NCBI GenBank assembly: GCA_910586845.1
Contig: CAJUJV010000011.1
Coordinates: 1 to 42,603 of the forward strand
Origin: an uncultured Hungatella sp.
Lineage (GTDB): Bacteria > Bacillota > Clostridia > Lachnospirales > Lachnospiraceae
Direction: 5' to 3'
Length of the DNA stretch: 42,603 nt
In this document: positions 1-9,302 of the stretch, piece by piece
How the letters are laid out: every line of letters begins with the position of its first letter
Position numbering within the stretch: the stretch's first letter is position 1
The notes under the pieces: generated by a model
Database searches by the model: none
What the model was told of the DNA's origin: nothing
What the model saw: the letters and a program-made list of their open reading frames with translations, nothing else
Program-made: the position numbers and the translations under genes

Positions 1-101
1 AAGATGTCGTCTTATTTTTTATTTCTTAAAATTCCCCAGGTAAAGTTACACTATCATTTCCACCTGCCCATACAGTAACATCAAAAATTCCTGAACTATT
101 A

Positions 102-148
102 AATCAGCCGTACCGTTCACAAGATACCCGTGAACAGTACGGCTGATT
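102..148 (-). terminator. Long hairpin after the cohesin-like wall gene
   Basis: Two 19-base arms (102-120 and 130-148) are inverted copies with a single mismatch and a 9-base loop. The hairpin lies 25 bases past the stop of the minus-strand gene ending at 173. The bases that follow on the minus strand are AU-rich but hold no long U run, so this may be a weak terminator or a 3'-end stabilising stem. The flank 1-100 is visibly more AT-rich than the genes; I see no gene with a start codon there. Confidence 0.6.
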
Positions 149-172
149 CGTTTATGCCGCCCGGATATTATA

Positions 173-1339
173 TTATTGTCTGGCTCCCTGGTCATCCACC
201 GTAAAGCCATCCGGCGTCTTCTCCCCGGCATACATGGCTCCGTAAAGTCTCTGGCCCGCTATGGAGTCCTCCATCTGGCCGGTCTCCGGATTCAGCACTT
301 TTACAGGCACCGGTTTTACAGGATTCAGGTAGTACCATTTCTCATTGACCAGCTGCCAGCCGGTCATCATACCGCCGTTTTTGTCGGCATAGAACCAGTT
401 ATTCTCACAGAAAAACCAGCCCGTATTCATCTTGCCGTTGTCCTCCCTGAGGTGATAGCGGATTCCTTTTAAGTCGATCCAGCCCTTCTTCATGGCACCG
501 GTTTCCGTCAGATAATACCAGGTGCCTCCGGGAGCCAGATACCAGCCCAGGTCCATATCCGTATTCTGGTTGATGTGGTACCATTCTCCTTTTACATAGA
601 TCCATGTGTTCCTGGCATATCTGCCGGAGCGGAGCCGGAATCTCCAGACGGTTCCCGTCCATATCCAGTTCCCTTTGGTTTCCATGGCTCCGGCAAAAGG
701 CTCTGCATACACGGCGCCCAGGCTGCTTCTCGATCTGCTGCTGCCACCGCCTCCTCCGCTTCCGCCGGGCTTTCTGTCTGGTTCCGGATCCGGGTCCGGA
801 TCGCCTCCGGTATTGTCGTCCGGCTTTTTCACTCCTGTCTTCAGGATACATTCCTGGCCGCTTCCCGGAGAGATCTCAATCTTCTCTCCGTCTGCCACGG
901 CCCAGGCTTCCACGACAGACACTCTGACATCACCGGAATCTCTGGCTGTCAGCGTACCGATTTTTCTTAATTTTCCGCTGTCAAAAAGCCCGATATCATT
1001 TCCTGCCGCAAATACGGTTATCCTGCCTTCTTCCTCGTCATAGAGGCAATCCTGAACCGTGATCTTCCTGTCGTTTTTGATGCTGCTGTCAAAAACAAAC
1101 TCTGCTTTGGCTGTCCCTCCTTCTTCCACCGGCTCCAGCCGGATGCTGACCTGCAGTGCGGAAACCCCCGCGGCCGCCTGGCTCTCCGGAAGGGAAATCG
1201 AAAGCTGCGCCTGATCTTCTCTGCTGCCTGTGGTCCAGGAGGCCACTGCTCCGGCAGCCCATACGCAGATCTGAGGCGCCGTCACGGCTGCCGCTGTCAG
1301 GCAGACGGCTATCATGGCTCTGATGCTGTTCTTTCTCAT
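173..1339 (-). CDS. Secreted cohesin-like protein with cell-wall-binding repeats
   Basis: The 388-residue product begins with a signal peptide (about 1-29). Residues about 44-162 look like a cohesin fold: an alternating beta pattern with the recognisable stretches GVSALQVSIRLEP, AEFVFDSSI, GRITVFAAGND, LFDSGKLRKIGTLTA and VRVSVVEAW. A linker rich in Pro, Asp, Gly and Ser (about 168-207) follows. Residues about 222-345 hold four to five choline-binding/glucan-binding-type repeats (W-Y, GWYL, GTWYYL, GAMKKGW, NNWFYAD, KWYYLNP). Its ATG overlaps the TGA of the upstream M60 peptidase gene (1336-1339) and sits behind a GGAGGCGGAC ribosome site, so translation is probably coupled. I infer an anchoring scaffold that docks the dockerin of its neighbour to the cell wall. 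The wall-repeat call is firm; the cohesin call rests on pattern recognition and should be tested by structure prediction. Confidence 0.75.
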   Translation of the reverse strand: MRKNSIRAMIAVCLTAAAVTAPQICVWAAGAVASWTTGSREDQAQLSISLPESQAAAGVSALQVSIRLEPVEEGGTAKAEFVFDSSIKNDRKITVQDCLYDEEEGRITVFAAGNDIGLFDSGKLRKIGTLTARDSGDVRVSVVEAWAVADGEKIEISPGSGQECILKTGVKKPDDNTGGDPDPDPEPDRKPGGSGGGGGSSRSRSSLGAVYAEPFAGAMETKGNWIWTGTVWRFRLRSGRYARNTWIYVKGEWYHINQNTDMDLGWYLAPGGTWYYLTETGAMKKGWIDLKGIRYHLREDNGKMNTGWFFCENNWFYADKNGGMMTGWQLVNEKWYYLNPVKPVPVKVLNPETGQMEDSIAGQRLYGAMYAGEKTPDGFTVDDQGARQ

Positions 1340-4300
1340 TGTCCGCCTCCTTTATTCAGTGTGATAGAAGGAAGCTGTGCCGGAACCTCAACAAAGGTTG
1401 TGGAGCTTACCAGCCTTTCTCCTTCCTGAGTCTGAGCGTCGTCCACCCGGTAAAGCTCTCCGCGGACTTTTCCTGAGCTGACAGAAGACACATCAAAACC
1501 GGGCTCTATATAGTAGACCCAGATACCGTCGCTTACCTCTCCCAGCATACCGTTTTCCGGATCCGGGGCAAAGATAACCTGTTTTGCACAGATGCTGCCT
1601 TCGCTGTCAAGCCCGCCTACGATTCTGCCATTCTCATCCCAGAGAAGCACTGTATTATAAGCCGGATTTCCTTTATATCTGCCTGTAAATACCAGAGAAC
1701 CCTTTGGAATCAGCACTTCTCCGTTATCCATATAATCCGCGCTGAGGATTCCCATACTTTCTGTCTCCTCAAAGACAAGATTATCGCCTGTCTGTCCCAG
1801 CAGCGACAGTTCTGAGACGGTCAGTTCCTTTCCTCCCTGTCCCGGAGCTGTCAGCTTTACATAGGCTGCATTGTAAGTATACAGGTTCTTCTCATCACGG
1901 AAATAGATGGTCTGAGCCTGGTCTGTGGTCTGGAAACCGGTATCTGCAGTTTTCACCCTGGTCCACCGGGTTCCGTTTTCACTGACATAGATCTGGAAAT
2001 CTTTTATGCCCGTCCCTGACCCGGCGGTGTATACCAGTCCTGTGACCACTTCATCCTGATTCAGATGAAGAATGATCTCCGGAGTCACTCCCGCATCGGT
2101 CTGTCCTGTAAAACCGGTGGAAGCATCATCGTCAATCATCAGCTCCAGGCCAATCTGTTCCTGAACATCCGGATTGTCTTCATCCGACTCTGCCAGGTCG
2201 TCGTTGGCCAGGTTTGTGGTGACCTGCCAGAGGCTCTTGTCAAGGCTGCCGTCATGAGACACCTTCACGGAACCGATCTCCGCTTTCTCTGTCGGGTTCA
2301 GCCACTGGTCGTAACCGATAACCTCATAAGTAAAAGTATGGTTGTTAATGGTTCCTATGGTATCCGTAAACCGGGCATCTCCGCTGCCGTCCGCCTGGGC
2401 ATATCCCACAGTCTTTCTCTCGATCTGATCTTTGATCCGCTCATACCGGCAGATCTCATATATCCAGATATCTGATGTGGAGGACAGATCCAAAGTCACC
2501 TGGTTGGATCCTGTGATATAATCCACGATTCCCTGTACCTGCATGCCTGCAGCCGGATTCTGGCTGCTTCCTCCTTCTATCTGAGCCGCCCTGATCTCGT
2601 CGTTGGCAAACCAGATTCCTCTGGTCTCCTTCTCAAATCCGCTGGCATAGGCGATGGTTCCCTCATCCGGCTCCATGCCCCAGTGGCGGAAGAATTCCAG
2701 CAGGTTCTTTTCGGAGGCCGCCATGGCCAGACGCATCAGCTTGTTGTCCGTATCCGCCCCGCTTAAGCTGAGAGATCCGGGAGCCTTATCCGGTTTCCTC
2801 ACATAGGAGTCCACCCGGGCAAAGAACAGATTCTCCAGCTGTTCTGCATTGGTGTCATAGATCTTAAAGTTATATCCCCTGTCATATGCCAGATGGAGCT
2901 GCCAGTACATGGCAAGCTGTACAAATACATTAGAGGCCTTACCTTTGGTTCCTGATGTGACTTTTTTAAATACATCCGGATACCGGAAACGGACGGAATC
3001 GTTGTTGTCCTGAGCCTGTGCCAGAAGGGAGAAATAATTGTTGGTGATCTCTGCCACGGCATAAGCGCCTTCATTGATCTCATGACCGATCTCGTGGGCG
3101 ATTCCCCAGCCAAAGTACCGGCCGCTTACCCATTTCCCGTTCTCGTCAGCCTGAACCGGCCTTCCGTTTACCATGCCCGGCAGCTGTGCCCACTCGATTC
3201 CGATATGTCTGCCGCCTGCATACATAAATGCTCCGGCAAACATCCTCTGATACCGGATGTTGATACGGCTCACAGGCACTCTGTTATAGCCGGGTGCACC
3301 CGGGTCCTCGCTTAATCCCTTATGCTGATAGAAGAGATACATCATCTCATCCATGGCCTTCAGAGACTGAGCCAGCACCTGTGCCTTATCCTCCGTGCTT
3401 CCGCTGCCGAGACCTGCCAGAACCTGATCCGTGGCCAGAGAAAGCATGCTATATCTTGTAACAATATCCGTGGCCTCACAGATACAGTTTTTCGGATCCC
3501 AGTCATAGCTGCCGTGCTCCTCGTTGTGAAGAGTCCCGATCCTGGCGGACATCTCCTCCAGAGCCTCCACATAAGCTGTCAGTTTCCTGCTGCACTCTTC
3601 GTCCGCCATGGGATCTTCAAGAGTTCTCAGGGAGTAATCCGACAGATCCAGGACCGGAACCTTCGTTCCTCCTACAACGCGGATGCCGTATTCCTCGGCG
3701 CCGGCGCTTCCTGTGTAAGCCACATAAAGCTGTCCGCCCCGCTCCAGGTCCATGTTGTCCACAGCTTCTATGGTGATCTCATTGGGCCCTGCTTTCAGAT
3801 AGCCGGCAGATTTAAACACTGCCGCCGAGCTGCCGTGATACTGGGCCGTGATCAGCTGAAGTCTGGTACCGTCTCCCACGTTATGCTTAGGGCCGCCTAC
3901 ATAGACCGTAACCGTATCTCCTGCCATAGCCGCCACCCCGAGAGGCTGGTATGCGTTGAGTCCTCCCCGGAATGTGATATGGGAATCGGCCCGCTCTGTG
4001 TCCTTACTGTCTACTTTCACGACCTCATCGTCTGCACTGCCCTCTGCCAGGATCTTTTCCGCATTGGCAAGCTCTGCTTCGAGGATCTCTGACTTGGGAT
4101 GAAATTCTCCGCTAACCTCGTCAGGCGTGTTGAGCCGTTCCCTCAGTCCGTCGATCTCTGACTGATTCACATTATCCCGCAAGCTCACATGATAGGAATC
4201 TGCATACAGGCCCATGATATCCCTCTCCAGAGAATCATAGTAATAAAATTTCAGTTCCGCGATACTGATCCGATGTTCTGAACCATATGTATTTCCTATT

Positions 4301-7167
4301 GCCAGCTGAACTCTCGCGGCGGTAAAGGGCTCTTTCGCCTGAACCATATAATATGCTTTGTTGTTGCTGGTCTTCCTGGTCACGGTTGTCTGCATGGAGG
4401 CTTTCTGCCCCTGGCTGTTCCAATAGTAAATAACAGCGCCCTTTAAAGGATATTTCTGTTCCTCATCGGGGATGAGAGCGATGGTGTCCATCTCATACTC
4501 CCCGTCGAGGGTCACGATGGGAGATTTATTCTCCGCCGGATAGCTTAAACCGGCATCCCAGTCGTTTCTGACCCAGCTGGTAATGTAATTATTATCCACC
4601 ACATCAAATTCATGGCCCTCTGTACCGCCGTAAAGCACTGACTCCACATGGGCTGTACGGTTTCCTTCCGGTGTGTTGATCAGCCTGTAATTGGGAGTCA
4701 CCGGAGGATCCAGAGAAGCTGTAGTACCCGTATAGGTCAGGGATTTGGGCCCCTCTCCCAGAGGATTGGTTCCGGTCAAATAGATCTCATACCGGGTTAC
4801 ATCTTCCAGATCACGAAGATCATAGCTGTTTTCCACGATCCCTTCTATGGACTGATAATCCGCTGCCGTGTCCGCCGCCTTCCGGTAATACAGTGTATAT
4901 GTATCCGTATCTTTCATGTCTTTCCAGCCGATGGACAGTCGCTTATAGCCGCCGGTGATCGTGATATTCTCCGGAGCAGGAGGAAGAGCTGCGGCTCTTG
5001 GACGGGCCGTGACCGTCTCTGATGACCGGCTCCTCCAGGCCCCGTTGACGGAGCGCACCGTGACAGCATATTCCTCGCCGTTGATCAGATCGCTTCCGTT
5101 TATTGAGCTGACACTGAGGGAAGTCGTGTTCTCCACCGGATACACCTGGCTGCTGCCGTCCTGATCCGTGACTGTCACCTCATATCCGGTCACGTTGGGC
5201 TGTTTCCTCCAGCTGAGAGTAAAAGAAGCATCTCCGTCTTCTACATAAAGGCGGTCGGGGATACACAGCTCCGGTTCCGGAATCCTGTCTGCCATATTAT
5301 TGAGGAATTCCACCCGGGAGATGTCTGTCAGACCTTTCTGATCCAGAGTGCTGCTGACCTTGATGGTGATCCTCTTCACCGCCACCTGTCCCCCCAGATC
5401 GATGACGATGGGAAGCCCCTGAAGCATGGAGTCCTCGTTTCCCGTCACCGTCCTGGAGGCTGCCCGGAAAAGAGCGCTCCTGGCTCTGGTTCCGGATCTT
5501 CTGGCTATACCGTCAATAACCTGAAACTCCATGGGAGTTTTGTTCTCTCCCTCCGGCTCAACGATAATAATGGCGTTTCGGATACTTCCTCCGGAACCCA
5601 GAACCGGCTCGATCACAAAGCCTGCCATGGTTCTGGCTTCTTCAAACTCTCCGGACAGTTCCACCATATTATTGGCAGTGATCACGCCGTCACATTCCAT
5701 AGTCAGAGAACCTGTACCCGCAAATACGCTTTCGGCGCTTCCTTCCTGGCGGGACGCGTTGCTGACGCTTGCAGTTATCTCATCTTCTCTGATGAGAAGG
5801 GTCTTCTGGGGCCTGGCAAGCCGCTCACCGGCGCCTGTCTTGTAATATTTTGTAAACTGCGCCACATCCAGAAGATCTACTGTACCGTCGCCGTTCAGAT
5901 CTGCCCGATCCGAAAAAGCGTCGTCATGAAGCTCCGTCATGGACACCAGTTTTAAAAGCTCGTCTTTATCCTTGTCATCTACTTTCCCGTCACCGTTGAT
6001 GTCCCCCATGGACAGCACGCCGACTCCTGCGGATGCCCCCTCATACCCCTGATTCTCCGGAAGATCATTGATAAAAAAGAGGGTGGTGATATCACTGTCG
6101 ATCTTTATGTTTTTCTGCTCATAAGGAATATAGGAACTGCCGTCTCCTTCGAAAGGGGTGAGCGACAGCTGATACTGACCGTTGGGAATATCCTCGATCA
6201 CATACTCTTCGGTTCCGTACTGACCGTCATTCATCTCCGGCAGAGTGATCTGATAAACGATGGCTTCCAGACTCTCCCCGTCCCTTGAAGGCTGCAGTTC
6301 CAGAGTCCACTCAGACTCCCTGGCCTCCGTGACTCCTTTCAGATTCAGCCGGAGCCATCCTGTCCCGGCTCCTTCTCTTTCCATCTCCTGTTTCTGATTT
6401 TTCAGTTCCGGATTCTCCACTGCGGGACTGACCGCGGCGCCTCCCGGCTGCACTGCCGGCGGCTGGCTGTCCGGTTTTGTTTCGTTCTTATCTTTCTCCG
6501 CCCCGGGATTTACCTCCCCGGTTCCGGTTCCGGGGATTCCCACGGTGTCGCTGTCCGTATGGTCTCCGTTTCCTTCAGCATCTCCGCCCGCGGTATTTCC
6601 TCCGGCTCCGCTTCCCTCTTCGCCTTCGCTTCCTCCTTCGGCTCCGGTGTCCGGCCCGCTTCCCCCGGACTCGTTTCCTTCATCGCCTTCGCTTCCCGTA
6701 TTTCCTCCGCTTCCGCTTTCCTCTTCGCCTTCGCTTCCGATGCCCTCTTCGACTCCGATATCCGTTCCGCTTCCCCCGGACTCGTTTCCTTCATCGCCTT
6801 CGCTTCCCGTATTTCCTCCGGCTCCGCTTTCCTCTTCGCTTCCGCTGTCCGTTCCGCTTCCCACGGACTCGTTTCCTTCATTGTCTTCGCTGTCCGTACT
6901 TCCTCCGGCTCCGCTTTCCTCTTCGCTTCCGCTGTCCGCTCCGCCTCCTGCGGTTTCTTCGTCCCTGTCTCCCGTATCTGCTTCGCTTCCGGACTCTGTC
7001 TTTTTCTCTTCCACATCTCCGCCATTGGTCCGTTCTCCGCTTTCGGAATTCGATCCCGCCTCTGTGAGACCGCTGCTGTCCGATACAGAAGCGTTGGCAT
7101 TTACACTTTGGGCAGGACTCTGTAAAGCCAGCAGAGCCGCCATCACCACAGCCAATCTTCTCTTCAT
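1336..7167 (-). CDS. Giant secreted M60-like metallopeptidase with dockerin, FN3 and F5/8C domains
   Basis: The 1943-residue product has a signal peptide (about 1-26) and an acidic Ser/Gly/Glu repeat region (about 30-225). A dockerin follows at about 387-450 with two complete calcium loops (D389, N391, D393, D397, D400; then a DLNGDGTVDLLD loop). Two fibronectin-III-like domains lie at about 632-820 and a galactose-binding F5/8C-like domain at about 830-985. The M60/enhancin-like catalytic region (about 1060-1450) has zinc motif HEIGH at 1358-1362 and a likely third ligand E1373. A second F5/8C-like domain sits at about 1690-1800. Known M60-like enzymes cut mucin-type glycoproteins outside the cell. 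No LPXTG motif is present, so retention probably depends on the dockerin and the cohesin-like protein encoded next. The start has an AGGAGGGG site; the HD gene ends 26 bases upstream. Confidence 0.88.
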   Translation of the reverse strand: MKRRLAVVMAALLALQSPAQSVNANASVSDSSGLTEAGSNSESGERTNGGDVEEKKTESGSEADTGDRDEETAGGGADSGSEEESGAGGSTDSEDNEGNESVGSGTDSGSEEESGAGGNTGSEGDEGNESGGSGTDIGVEEGIGSEGEEESGSGGNTGSEGDEGNESGGSGPDTGAEGGSEGEEGSGAGGNTAGGDAEGNGDHTDSDTVGIPGTGTGEVNPGAEKDKNETKPDSQPPAVQPGGAAVSPAVENPELKNQKQEMEREGAGTGWLRLNLKGVTEARESEWTLELQPSRDGESLEAIVYQITLPEMNDGQYGTEEYVIEDIPNGQYQLSLTPFEGDGSSYIPYEQKNIKIDSDITTLFFINDLPENQGYEGASAGVGVLSMGDINGDGKVDDKDKDELLKLVSMTELHDDAFSDRADLNGDGTVDLLDVAQFTKYYKTGAGERLARPQKTLLIREDEITASVSNASRQEGSAESVFAGTGSLTMECDGVITANNMVELSGEFEEARTMAGFVIEPVLGSGGSIRNAIIIVEPEGENKTPMEFQVIDGIARRSGTRARSALFRAASRTVTGNEDSMLQGLPIVIDLGGQVAVKRITIKVSSTLDQKGLTDISRVEFLNNMADRIPEPELCIPDRLYVEDGDASFTLSWRKQPNVTGYEVTVTDQDGSSQVYPVENTTSLSVSSINGSDLINGEEYAVTVRSVNGAWRSRSSETVTARPRAAALPPAPENITITGGYKRLSIGWKDMKDTDTYTLYYRKAADTAADYQSIEGIVENSYDLRDLEDVTRYEIYLTGTNPLGEGPKSLTYTGTTASLDPPVTPNYRLINTPEGNRTAHVESVLYGGTEGHEFDVVDNNYITSWVRNDWDAGLSYPAENKSPIVTLDGEYEMDTIALIPDEEQKYPLKGAVIYYWNSQGQKASMQTTVTRKTSNNKAYYMVQAKEPFTAARVQLAIGNTYGSEHRISIAELKFYYYDSLERDIMGLYADSYHVSLRDNVNQSEIDGLRERLNTPDEVSGEFHPKSEILEAELANAEKILAEGSADDEVVKVDSKDTERADSHITFRGGLNAYQPLGVAAMAGDTVTVYVGGPKHNVGDGTRLQLITAQYHGSSAAVFKSAGYLKAGPNEITIEAVDNMDLERGGQLYVAYTGSAGAEEYGIRVVGGTKVPVLDLSDYSLRTLEDPMADEECSRKLTAYVEALEEMSARIGTLHNEEHGSYDWDPKNCICEATDIVTRYSMLSLATDQVLAGLGSGSTEDKAQVLAQSLKAMDEMMYLFYQHKGLSEDPGAPGYNRVPVSRINIRYQRMFAGAFMYAGGRHIGIEWAQLPGMVNGRPVQADENGKWVSGRYFGWGIAHEIGHEINEGAYAVAEITNNYFSLLAQAQDNNDSVRFRYPDVFKKVTSGTKGKASNVFVQLAMYWQLHLAYDRGYNFKIYDTNAEQLENLFFARVDSYVRKPDKAPGSLSLSGADTDNKLMRLAMAASEKNLLEFFRHWGMEPDEGTIAYASGFEKETRGIWFANDEIRAAQIEGGSSQNPAAGMQVQGIVDYITGSNQVTLDLSSTSDIWIYEICRYERIKDQIERKTVGYAQADGSGDARFTDTIGTINNHTFTYEVIGYDQWLNPTEKAEIGSVKVSHDGSLDKSLWQVTTNLANDDLAESDEDNPDVQEQIGLELMIDDDASTGFTGQTDAGVTPEIILHLNQDEVVTGLVYTAGSGTGIKDFQIYVSENGTRWTRVKTADTGFQTTDQAQTIYFRDEKNLYTYNAAYVKLTAPGQGGKELTVSELSLLGQTGDNLVFEETESMGILSADYMDNGEVLIPKGSLVFTGRYKGNPAYNTVLLWDENGRIVGGLDSEGSICAKQVIFAPDPENGMLGEVSDGIWVYYIEPGFDVSSVSSGKVRGELYRVDDAQTQEGERLVSSTTFVEVPAQLPSITLNKGGGQ
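6560..6990. repeat. Imperfect Ser/Gly/Glu codon repeats in the M60 gene
   Basis: This stretch codes on the minus strand for tandem variations of units such as GNESGGSGTD, EEESGAGGNT and GSEGDEGNES. It forms an acidic low-complexity stalk between the signal peptide and the dockerin. Because the repeats avoid stops in every frame, they produce long but meaningless open frames on both strands. The repeat number probably varies between strains. Confidence 0.8.
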
Positions 7168-7193
7168 GTCACCCCTCCTGTTACTTTAATATT

Positions 7194-7874
7194 TTATACC
7201 TTGATCTGTCTCTCCAGCTCCTCCCTGCCCCTTAAGCAGGAAAAACTTGCCTCCTGATACAGACAATTATAAAAATCCACCGCGATCCTCTGTCTTTCCC
7301 CGGCTATCTGAGCCGCTCTTTTCGTATAAAATCCGGAATACAGCCCCTCCAGCTTATACTTATACTCCTGAAAAAACGAAGGCTCCTGATCGTGCTTCCC
7401 GTCGGAGATCCTGCCATCCGGCAATACCGAATAGATCGGTTCAGAGACGATCCCTTTATAGATCAGAGTCCTGGCGATTCCCATGGCCCCGGTGGCATCC
7501 AGCTTATCTGCATCAAAAAGGATTTTTGCCTCCGGACTCTCCGGCCTCTGGTTCTGTCTGTATCGGTGGGTCTCGATACAGTGTTTCACCCGGTTTGCAA
7601 AATCTTCTTCAAATCCGTGCTCTGTCAGAAAATTATATGCTTTCCGGCCACCCACTATGGCATGACATAAAGCCGGATTCTCAAACTGTTCTCTCCTGCC
7701 GATATCATGGAGCAGACAGGCAGCGATCAGAACATCATAATCCACATGGTTCTCTGTTTTTGCGATCTCCAGTCCATGGTACAGCACCCGATAGATATGC
7801 TCTTTGTCATGAGCGCTGTCCTCCATACACGAGAGCATATAGTTTTCCAGCAGACAATAGGTTTCGCGATCCAT
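7194..7874 (-). CDS. HD-domain metal-dependent phosphohydrolase
   Basis: The 226-residue soluble protein has the metal ligands of the HD superfamily: H26, the H56-D57 pair in LLHDIGR, H71, H103 in the ETHRYR motif, and D121 in the FDADKLDA motif. This layout is that of YedJ/YpgQ-type small HD phosphohydrolases, which act on nucleotides or related phosphate esters; the substrate cannot be read from sequence. It lies 17 bases after the MATE gene and 26 bases before the M60 gene, so all may share a transcript, but I see no functional link with the peptidase. The ATG is preceded by an AGAAGGGA site. Confidence 0.85.
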   Translation of the reverse strand: MDRETYCLLENYMLSCMEDSAHDKEHIYRVLYHGLEIAKTENHVDYDVLIAACLLHDIGRREQFENPALCHAIVGGRKAYNFLTEHGFEEDFANRVKHCIETHRYRQNQRPESPEAKILFDADKLDATGAMGIARTLIYKGIVSEPIYSVLPDGRISDGKHDQEPSFFQEYKYKLEGLYSGFYTKRAAQIAGERQRIAVDFYNCLYQEASFSCLRGREELERQIKV

Positions 7875-7891
7875 ATCTTTATCCGTCCCTT

Positions 7892-9256
7892 CTAAATCTT
7901 CACCTTCGTCCAGACCCCCGACTTAAACCTCCACCGGGTCAGCACAAACCGGCAGAACTGGTCACACACCACGCCAAACCAGATTCCGATCAGTCCCAGG
8001 CCGAAGGTATAGCACAGTGCATAGGAACAGAGTGTTCTGACAAAAGTGACACTGATGGTGGAGGCCACTGTGGTGAACAGCACATCCCCTGCGCCCCTTA
8101 AGCATCCCATGTAGATGACCTGGGAGATCTGCAGAACTACGATGATCACGATCACTCTCATGATCTCCACACCCATGGCGATAATGTGGGCTTCCTTAAA
8201 ATACAGACTGTACAGCAGCCTTCCTCCCAGCAGATAGAACACTGCCAGCACCAGGGAGATAACCATCCCCATCTTCTGACAGATTCCGCCGTATACCTTG
8301 GCCAGCTCCGGTTTCTCCTCCCCCAGACTGCGGCCGATGAGGGCCACCGCCGCCACCTGCATCCCGTCTCCAAAGGAAAATGACAGACTCATCACATTCA
8401 TTCCCACCTGATGGGCCGCAAAAGCATCGGTTCCCAGTTTGGCCGTCATGACAGCCACGGACATAAAACCGATCCTCAGAAGGATCTGTTCCAGAAAAAT
8501 ATTGGAGCCTATATGAAAGATCCCCCGCAGAGACATGACAGAAAACCGGATTTTCTTTGCCAGAATATAGGGAATACTGACAAAACTATCCTTCGGAAAG
8601 ACAGAGAGAATGCTCATTCCGCAGGCTACCACGGTTCCGAACACCGTAGCCAGCGCCGCTCCCCGGATACCCAGGGCGGGAAATCCCAGCTTTCCTCCGA
8701 TAAGCAGATAGTTGCCGATCATATTCAGCACATTGGCCGTCACATTGGTCTTCATGGCGATCCTGGTCCGCCCGGCACCTCTCTGAGCCGCATTGATGGC
8801 GAGGGAGATGATATTAAACATCATACCGCCCATGATGATCTGAAAATAGATCACTGCCGCTTCATGGGTATCCTCATTGGATCCGCACAAACGGATAATG
8901 GGGTCAGCCAGGGCCACACAGAGGATGCTGACCAGAATTCCTGCCAGCGCCACAAACACCAGCGCCGCCACCAGAGTCTGATTGGCTCCTTTGCGGTCCT
9001 CCTGTCCCTTTCTCCGGGCAACGATGGCAGACACTGCCACATTGGCTGCCACAAACGGTGCCAGACCGATAAATTTGGGCTGGGTGGTAAGGCCTACTGC
9101 CGCCACTGCATAGGTTCCGATGGAACTGACCATCAGAGAATCGATCATACCGGCCAGGGCGACAAAAAAAGACTCCAGAACAGCTGGCCAGGCCATCTGG
9201 AATGTCTCACGTATGATCGCTTTTGACTGAGATACTTCTTTCTTTTCCGTATCCAT
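7892..9256 (-). CDS. MATE family multidrug/sodium antiporter
   Basis: The protein (454 residues from the chosen start) is a twelve-helix MATE exporter. It has the usual two pseudo-symmetric halves, with conserved stretches such as MAWPAVLESFF and MIDSLMVSSIG near the N-terminus, NAAQRGAGRTR mid-way, and GCLRGAGDVLFT in the second half. MATE proteins export cationic drugs and metabolites using a sodium or proton gradient. An in-frame ATG exists at 9295, but the ATG at 9256 has a much better ribosome site (GGAAGGAA, about 6 bases upstream), so I chose it. It follows the HAD gene closely and precedes the HD gene by 17 bases. The substrate is unknown. Confidence 0.9.
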   Translation of the reverse strand: MDTEKKEVSQSKAIIRETFQMAWPAVLESFFVALAGMIDSLMVSSIGTYAVAAVGLTTQPKFIGLAPFVAANVAVSAIVARRKGQEDRKGANQTLVAALVFVALAGILVSILCVALADPIIRLCGSNEDTHEAAVIYFQIIMGGMMFNIISLAINAAQRGAGRTRIAMKTNVTANVLNMIGNYLLIGGKLGFPALGIRGAALATVFGTVVACGMSILSVFPKDSFVSIPYILAKKIRFSVMSLRGIFHIGSNIFLEQILLRIGFMSVAVMTAKLGTDAFAAHQVGMNVMSLSFSFGDGMQVAAVALIGRSLGEEKPELAKVYGGICQKMGMVISLVLAVFYLLGGRLLYSLYFKEAHIIAMGVEIMRVIVIIVVLQISQVIYMGCLRGAGDVLFTTVASTISVTFVRTLCSYALCYTFGLGLIGIWFGVVCDQFCRFVLTRWRFKSGVWTKVKI

Positions 9257-9302
9257 ACTCTGTTCCTTCCTTAAGATTCCTTTTATCCAAACCACCCATA
9301 AG

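Noticed and set aside
6477..7189. Several long open frames on both strands opposite the M60 gene's N-terminus, one giving an Arg/Phe/Leu-rich and others a Ser/Pro-rich product
   Set aside because: They are by-products of the Ser/Gly/Glu codon repeats of the real gene; composition is extreme and no proper ribosome sites precede them.
7168..7230. TATAAAAT in the gap before the M60 gene as a promoter
   Set aside because: No acceptable -35 was found at 16-18 bases, so the M60 gene may simply share the upstream transcript.
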